In this document: positions 8,408-13,331 of the stretch, one piece after another
Position numbering within the stretch: position 1 is the first letter of the stretch
Layout: each line of letters starts with the position of its first letter
Assembly: GCA_025765595.1 (NCBI GenBank)
Contig: JAIVFH010000596.1
Span: forward strand, 1-13,331
DNA length: 13,331 bases
Origin: Obelidium mucronatum
Taxonomy: Eukaryota; Chytridiomycota; Chytridiomycetes; Chytridiales; Chytriomycetaceae
Direction: 5' to 3'
Made by a program: the position numbers and the translations under genes
Notes under the pieces: model-generated
The model's database searches: none
What the model saw: only the letters and a program-made list of their open reading frames with translations
Told to the model about the DNA's origin: nothing

Positions 8408-8538
8408 GGATTGCAAAGTGACTATTAGCATTATTCAACAGCCAAACAGAACGTCGCGGCTAATGCCTGCTCTCATGTCTTCACATTTGGTGGGAAAAAA
8501 AGATGAACATTCTCCTCCAACTTTGACAAAGATCAAAA

Positions 8539-9045
8539 ATGAAGGCTCCGAAGGGCACCCGTCGAATGATCGACCACATCCGCCCGGCCGATCGCAAAAT
8601 AAGAAAGCAGCGGATTCCCAGCGGCGAGTCTCCTTTGACGCGTTACTTCTCTACAAAGGCAAAGCCAGACTGTCTCTTGACGGCCGTGACGTTGTTGTCA
8701 ACTTCCTCCTCCAAACAAACTCTTGAGCCCCAAAGTCCATTTATACCACCAAAAGGCCAGGCTGCCGCTTTATCCACGCTTAAACTAGGAGGCTGCAAAT
8801 TAAATTCTGCTGGCGTGCATCCAGTCGTCGTGGCTCCAAAGTGTCAGCCAATCAGTGCAATCCAAAGTGAAACTACACACCAGTTCTTCGCGTTCCACAA
8901 CACAGCCGTGAACAAAACAAGTCCTACTAAGTCCAAGGAAGAAAATCGCGTAAAGTCCCCAAAGAAAGACGACGTGATGAACATGATTAGCAGAACTTTG
9001 TCGTTCTGTAGTCTCATGTCGGAAACAGATCTCATGATGGACTGA
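8539..9045 (+). CDS. Hypothetical basic, disordered protein with PIP-box-like motif, 168 residues
   Basis: A single-exon frame runs from ATG 8539 (context AAAA-ATG-A, first ATG after an in-frame TGA at 8524) to TGA 9043-9045. I recognise no family. Composition is rich in Lys, Ser, Thr and Pro, consistent with disorder. The N-terminus is basic, with RKIRKQR (19-25) as a possible nuclear signal. ESPLTRYF (30-37) fits the PCNA-binding PIP box Q-x-x-h-x-x-aromatic-aromatic at the h (Leu33) and both aromatic positions (Tyr36, Phe37), with Glu instead of Gln first, followed by basic residues. SPTK (128-131) and SPKK (140-143) are full CDK consensus sites. Codon third positions are GC-enriched in this frame, supporting it over an overlapping frame (to 8726) that would start at 8464. 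The gene lies directly downstream of RFC on the same strand and converges on the ankyrin gene. Any link to PCNA or the cell cycle is inference from short motifs. Confidence 0.58.
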   Translation: MKAPKGTRRMIDHIRPADRKIRKQRIPSGESPLTRYFSTKAKPDCLLTAVTLLSTSSSKQTLEPQSPFIPPKGQAAALSTLKLGGCKLNSAGVHPVVVAPKCQPISAIQSETTHQFFAFHNTAVNKTSPTKSKEENRVKSPKKDDVMNMISRTLSFCSLMSETDLMMD

Positions 9046-9210
9046 ATTTGTGTTGAGGGGAGAGATTGGAAAAAACGCGCCATTATACCAACAGAATGGC
9101 TTTAGAAGTTCATTATTTTCTGTTCCTTTGTTCTCTCTATTTTCTGTTAATGGGTTGGAGTAAAACAACACAAATGAGTTCGTTTAACTTTAGGATATAA
9201 ACCAATTAAA

Positions 9211-12098
9211 TCAGTCTTTATTCCTGTCTAAAGCATACTGGATCAAGAGTTCCGCTATATCAAAGTTCACGTTGAATGCGGCATCCAACAAATCCTTTGA
9301 GACAGGTCCATGAAAATGTTGGAGCAAGATCTGGACAACAGCAAGACTCCCGCGCCGGACGCCCATCAATAGTAATACAGGCGATATCTTGACATTGAAT
9401 TCATTGAGTAAAGTCCGAAGCATAAGGAGGGAGCCTTGTTTAATAGCCAAGGCGACCACCACTGCCGGAACAGTCGATCCAGTTTCTTCGTACAATCCTG
9501 GTAGTAAATTTTCTGATCCGCTTGTTGCCGAAGCTGCTCGAGCTGATAAGGCCAAGAGGATCTCCACTCGCCCGCTTTCTATTGCCGACGCTAACGCATA
9601 TGGCCCCACTTCCACACCGGCAGTTATCAAAACCGTAACAGCCAACAAGCTTCCTTCCCGAACAGCCAAGTCCAGTGCACTTTGGGTGTTCTCTGGTACC
9701 ACCCTTGTGGTCACCTCGCCGTCCTCCAGCTTCTCGGAAGAAATTCTTCTCAGAATGGCCTGGTAACCCAGCATTAACTTCACAGAAACTATCATTCCTC
9801 TTTTGGCTGCTAAATATACATGTGCATGATTGGGTTTAAATACCCCAGAAAGAATTAAAACTTGGATGATTTCTTCGTTTCCCGAATAGATGGCCGAGCC
9901 GAGAACAGTAGACAGCTGGTCTGCATCCAATCTCTCACCAGCTTGATTATTTGATTGCGAAGAAGGGGCTGCCGACTCGCCAGGGCTGCGGGAAGTCATT
10001 TGCAACCCCTTCAACAGAATTTCCAAGACCTCTTTTTCTCCCATTTCAATCGCAGACGTGACCGTCAAAAGGCTAGGGACCGCCCCACACACAATCAAGG
10101 TTTTCAAGACTGTGTAATTTTTTTGACGGACTGCCAGATCTAGTGGCGCTTGAGCGAGTCCAGGGTTTTCAGAAATCAAGAACCGAGCGATTGTGGTTCT
10201 TGCTTTCCGTGCGGCAATGAATAGATCGGAAGTTGTTGGAATGGCCGATGTAGAACCAAGGACAACAGCCAAGAGGGGGATGTTTTCAGTGTCGATTGCG
10301 CAGGTGAGTGCGACTTGAAACAGTTTGTTTGTTTTGGGTGCAGGAATACCAGAAGACGTTGCGTCTAGTTCTGAAGAATCCAACATTACTTGATGTCTTT
10401 CCAAAGAGTTCTGGTGATGGATGAGCGCCATCAAAGCGCTTCTATTATTCAGGAAGACAGCGCTCGTAAAAGTGGATTCTGTTGCTCCCACCAGTCCAGT
10501 ATTAAGCAATCGGTTTAATATTGCGGAATCTCCTTCATGGACGGCCATATTAAGCGCCTCACTGGCGACTTCGGATGCGCATGCCGCAAGTATGAGATCC
10601 AGAACTTGAACCGGCGACACCAGCCGGTCTTCCCCGACTAATCCAAATACTCTCCTATCGTCGTTGACGCTGAATTTCGCTGCGAACAGGACATCGGTAG
10701 CCGTTACAGGGCATGAAGCACAAGCAAGCAAAATCTTTAGGCATTTGTAACTTCTAGAATCTATGCAGAATGACACAGCTCCAGGAGGTGGTGTTGAACA
10801 CACTGCCAACAACAGCTCAAGAATTCCCGACTCATCCAGCGATATTGTTGTTGCAAACGCAACGCGACTTACAGGAACATTGCGAGAGAGAAGAAACGTG
10901 ACAATTCGATCATGTCGGTTGAGTACAGCCAGGTGGAGTGATGTCGCTGGAATTAACATTTCCAAAGATGTTGATGGGACAAGGAGTTCCAAAATATCAA
11001 TCAACCCATCGCGAGATGAGAGTTCCACACACCTCCTCCATATTTCGCGAGATACTCCACACAAAAACCGACCCTGGTCTTCTTCCAAGGGCATATCTGG
11101 ATCTAACGTGTCCACACCAACGACAGTTGAATCAGGATGATCAGCGTGCCACTCAATCATCAATTCCACGAGCGCAGTTTCTTTTGATAACACACACTTG
11201 CGGAGAGTATCGGGTTTAACTGTCCTGCAGATGCCAAATATGATTTTGGCCACATCAACGCGACCTGTCTCACAACACAGAAGAAGAGCTTTTGGAGCAT
11301 GCAATACTACTTGCTGATATATGGATTCTGAGCCTTGGCAAAACTTCAGCACATGTGAGATTATCTTGGGGTCGTCACGACATACTACGAGATCCATTAC
11401 TCGGGTATAAAAATAAGCCAGCGCCATGGATATTTCCGAGACGGAATATATTCGATCTTCGTGGCTAATTTGTAGCAATACCTCGGGTTCAAGCCATGGA
11501 GGGCACGTTGAGGCAGTTCCAGAAAATAGTGTCTCCACCAGCTCGCAACATCCGTTTTCAACAGCGTCAAAGAAAATGTTCTGATTCATGATATTTGCAG
11601 TAGTTCTTGGGTTATTTTCGTCTCGGATCCAACGCAAAATAGCATCAACAAGATTGACTGAGTTGCGAGTAATGGCATTTTTTATGAACGCCATCGAGAC
11701 AAGTTTTGGTTCCATCCTCGCTAAAGCTGATAAAACAATTTTATAAGCACTATCCATTGGAGCAGGAGACTTGGGCTCAAACCTTTCAGTCTGCTTGCTG
11801 TTCCGTCAATCCCAAACTTCCACACCAACGCTTCCGGGTGAGCGTCTTTCAAACAAACCGATCTTATCGAACAACGCCGGTGTATTACTTGTGCTGCAAA
11901 GGCTGGCGACTCCCATGTGGCAGCATAGATCTCTACCATGATGGCACATTTGTTACAGACTTGCAGTTTTACAACTTATGACACACAAATACCACGCGTC
12001 AGCTGACATGTCTGGAAGAGCGCGGAATCGAGGACATCGCTGCTAATATCCGATGCCCTGGCAAGGATCATCGCCCAAAGCTCAACAGGAAGAGACAT
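9211..12098 (-). CDS. F-box-like / ankyrin-repeat protein, 923 residues
   Basis: Predicted CDS is complement(join(9211..11726,11783..11932,11993..12098)). Without splicing, the long frame would start at an ATG at 11757, but that ATG lies inside a 56-nt intron (11727-11782). Joining AAAG to CT gives ...RLKALARMEP, and a second 60-nt intron (11933-11992) joins LTR to EIYAATW. The resulting first 60 residues (LPVELWAMILARAS at 3-16, FQTCQLTREIYAA at 28-40, ESPAFAAQVIHRR) look like the F-box-like start that precedes ankyrin arrays in many chytrid proteins. From about 100 to the end the protein is an array of ankyrin-like helical pairs, mostly degenerate. The clearest are TSLHLAVLNRHDRIVTFLLS (347-366), ALDLAVRQKNYTVLKTLIV, SALDLAVREGSLLAVTVLI and RRGSLAVVQILLQHF near the C-terminus. 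The likely role is a protein-binding scaffold, perhaps a substrate receptor of an SCF ubiquitin ligase; this is family inference. The last codons (AAT AAA GAC TGA) contain an AATAAA hexamer. Confidence 0.82.
9217..9222 (-). promoter_or_regulatory. AATAAA overlapping the last codons of the ankyrin gene
   Basis: On the minus strand AATAAA is formed by the Asn-Lys codons just before the terminal Asp and stop. No other canonical hexamer is seen in the next 100 nt, so it may serve as the polyadenylation signal while also being coding. It may equally be a coincidence of codon use. Confidence 0.3.
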
Positions 12099-12197
12099 GG
12101 AATTAATTTAAATAATTATTTTAAATATAATACACTTAATAATCTATTTCAGATGAAGGAATGCATACAAGGAATGTTATTAAAATTAGGAAGGTCT
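12099..12197. other. AT-rich spacer between two minus-strand genes
   Basis: These 99 bp separate the stop of the right-hand membrane-protein gene from the start of the ankyrin gene; both are read leftward. The part next to the ankyrin ATG (12099-12150) is almost pure A/T and includes a perfect palindrome AAATAATTATTT (12110-12121). It must hold both the 3' end of one gene and the promoter or leader of the next. No ORF is supported here. Confidence 0.55.
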
Positions 12198-13318
12198 TCA
12201 AGGACGCCCAGCCTGGTGTTCTTCGACCATTGAATCAAGGCGATTCGATAAATGATTCAACAAGGACTGCACGCTTCCGTTTGCCACAAGTTCGGAATCA
12301 GTGCTTTCAATTGTATTTCTTAAACACTCGCGAGGAGGGCAGTTGGCCGTTTTATTATCGGAGAATGCAGTTTGACCTGAAAATTGATGTGGAAAGTCGT
12401 CAATTGGATTGGCTCTGTTGTAGATTTAGTGGCAATTCCAGCAGGAAGAATAAGAGTTAGTTCAAACCTCTTTGTAAATGTCAAGATGTCTGGAAAGACG
12501 TTCCTTTTGAGTGTCAGCGAGAAAATCAAGCCTATCAAGTACATGCTTCCAGTGTAAATAGACATCATTCCTCCAATGAAGATTAATGCCCCCGTCGTCT
12601 TTTGTCTCTCCATTGACCCTGATTGAACAAATAAAATCTTCAAAGTCGATACTGTTTGCACGGGATATGATTTCGCGGATAGATTGAATTGCCCTATTTC
12701 CTGGCTTATAGTTACTGCGTTTGGAATGAATGTCGCTGTATACTTGAGCACAAGAGGTAAGAAAAAATCATTCATTATGTGTAGAATTTCTCTTACAAAG
12801 TACGAAACATCCTTCGGCGACACAATATTCTTTCCAGAATACACAATTTGGACTGTGACTACACCGCCAACCTGTCTCGTCGATTTCTTTGTCCCGTTGT
12901 ACAGCTGAACTGGAGAATCCAGGGAATTGACTCCAGCAGCCTCAGAATATTCTTTACAGACAAAGAATCATATCCAACCAGCGAACTGGATACCCGCACG
13001 CCATCTTCTTTGCCTCTGCCACCCATTTGATAATTTGTCATCTGCAGCGAGGGGTTTCGCGTTTCCATATGCATTAACGGTATTTCGACACTATACAGTT
13101 CCATATTCAGCTGTCTACATAAGCTTGGGTTACACATACCTGTCGATTCCAGCCGAATATGCCATCAACCCGAAATCCACAACAGGGATTACTGGCCTAC
13201 AATTCTCTCCCGCTTGAGTCATTTGATTTGCTGGATAACAATCTGCATATGCTGTCGTGGAATATGTTGAAAGTTTCAAAGACACTGTTTGGATGGATGG
13301 AAGAAATCTGGAGCGGAC
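12198..13318 (-). CDS. Unrecognised membrane protein, 5' end outside window
   Basis: Predicted partial CDS is complement(join(12198..12414,12468..12940,12994..13090,13140..<=13318)). An in-frame TGA at 13319-13321 means the first visible exon starts inside the window, perhaps after the AG at 13308-13309; earlier exons are off the right edge. The three introns (12415-12467, 12941-12993, 13091-13139; 49-53 nt) are each GT...AG and restore frame. The last one replaces a short frame ending by a 71-residue open tail, which supports it. I do not recognise the family. Visible are two Cys flanking YPANQMTQAGEN near the N-side, then a mixed strand-rich region with NGT and NLS sequons. One strong membrane segment in exon 4 (GALIFIGGMMSIYTGSMYLI, continuing GLIFSLTL) is followed by a basic KR and a polar tail of about 85 residues ending AGRP. 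This suggests a lumenal or extracellular domain, a membrane span near the C-terminus and a cytosolic tail. Confidence 0.62.
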
Positions 13319-13331
13319 TCATAAAACGCAT

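Noticed and set aside
8464..8726. Alternative frame through the orphan locus starting MPALMSSHLVGKK
   Set aside because: It overlaps the 168-residue frame, is shorter, shows weaker third-position bias and has no continuation. It cannot be fully excluded as the true N-terminus if an undetected intron or frameshift exists.
8800..9171. A 123-codon open frame on the minus strand opposite the 168-residue orphan
   Set aside because: It is antisense to a frame with better codon structure, has no recognisable motif, and its Cys/His-rich look is what the complement of Ser/Thr/Lys codons gives.
9389..9766. 125-codon + strand frames inside the ankyrin gene (also 10763-11140)
   Set aside because: Antisense shadows of the long ankyrin reading frame; no independent motif.
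11933..11965. Shorter 33-nt intron choice between exons 1 and 2 of the ankyrin gene (acceptor GCAAG)
   Set aside because: Well below the 49-89 nt range of the other introns here; the 60-nt choice fits phase and the F-box-like continuity better.
12927..13217. 96-codon + strand frame in the right-hand region
   Set aside because: It is antisense to the spliced minus-strand membrane-protein exons, which have three consistent splice pairs and a coherent product.

Overview
The window looks like nuclear DNA of an early-diverging fungus, most likely a chytrid. This rests on dense short spliceosomal introns (49-89 nt, GT...AG) in compact genes on both strands, a clearly fungal/metazoan-type clamp-loader subunit, and an irregular ankyrin-repeat protein with an F-box-like start, a class I associate with chytrid genomes. 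The lineage call is inference, since no rRNA or marker tree is available here. There is no sign of prokaryotic operons, CRISPR, tRNA or transposase genes.

Layout, left to right: (1) the 3' part of an atypical short-chain dehydrogenase/reductase gene on + (ends 776). (2) A convergent GT31-like glycosyltransferase gene A on - (836-2141, one intron). (3) An upstream non-coding stretch, then a truncated relic of a third paralogue on - (about 2451-2663), which keeps the conserved last intron. (4) An unrecognised 359-residue protein on + (2737-3867, one intron). (5) A large glycosyltransferase gene B on - (4077-6843, three exons, 879 residues). It has a signal anchor, two apparently degenerate nucleotide-sugar-transferase-like regions and a C-terminal GT31-like domain closely related to gene A. 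(6) Divergently, with only 36 bp between start codons, an eight-exon replication factor C subunit (human RFC2 / yeast Rfc4 type, 344 residues, 6880-8367). (7) A 168-residue disordered-looking orphan with a PIP-box-like motif and two CDK-type sites (8539-9045). (8) A 923-residue F-box-like/ankyrin gene on - (9211-12098, three exons). (9) An unrecognised membrane protein gene on -, cut by the right edge (12198 to about 13318, at least four exons).

The most notable content is the 836-6843 block. Two intact glycosyltransferase genes and one relic lie on the same strand, share an intron in the same split Gly codon and, in the intact pair, have final exons of identical length (181 nt). This is a local gene family in which one member has acquired, or the other lost, about 500 residues of additional transferase-like domains. 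Both should act in the secretory pathway on protein- or wall-linked glycans; the donor and acceptor cannot be read from sequence. All exon structures were worked out by reading splice sites and frame continuity by eye.
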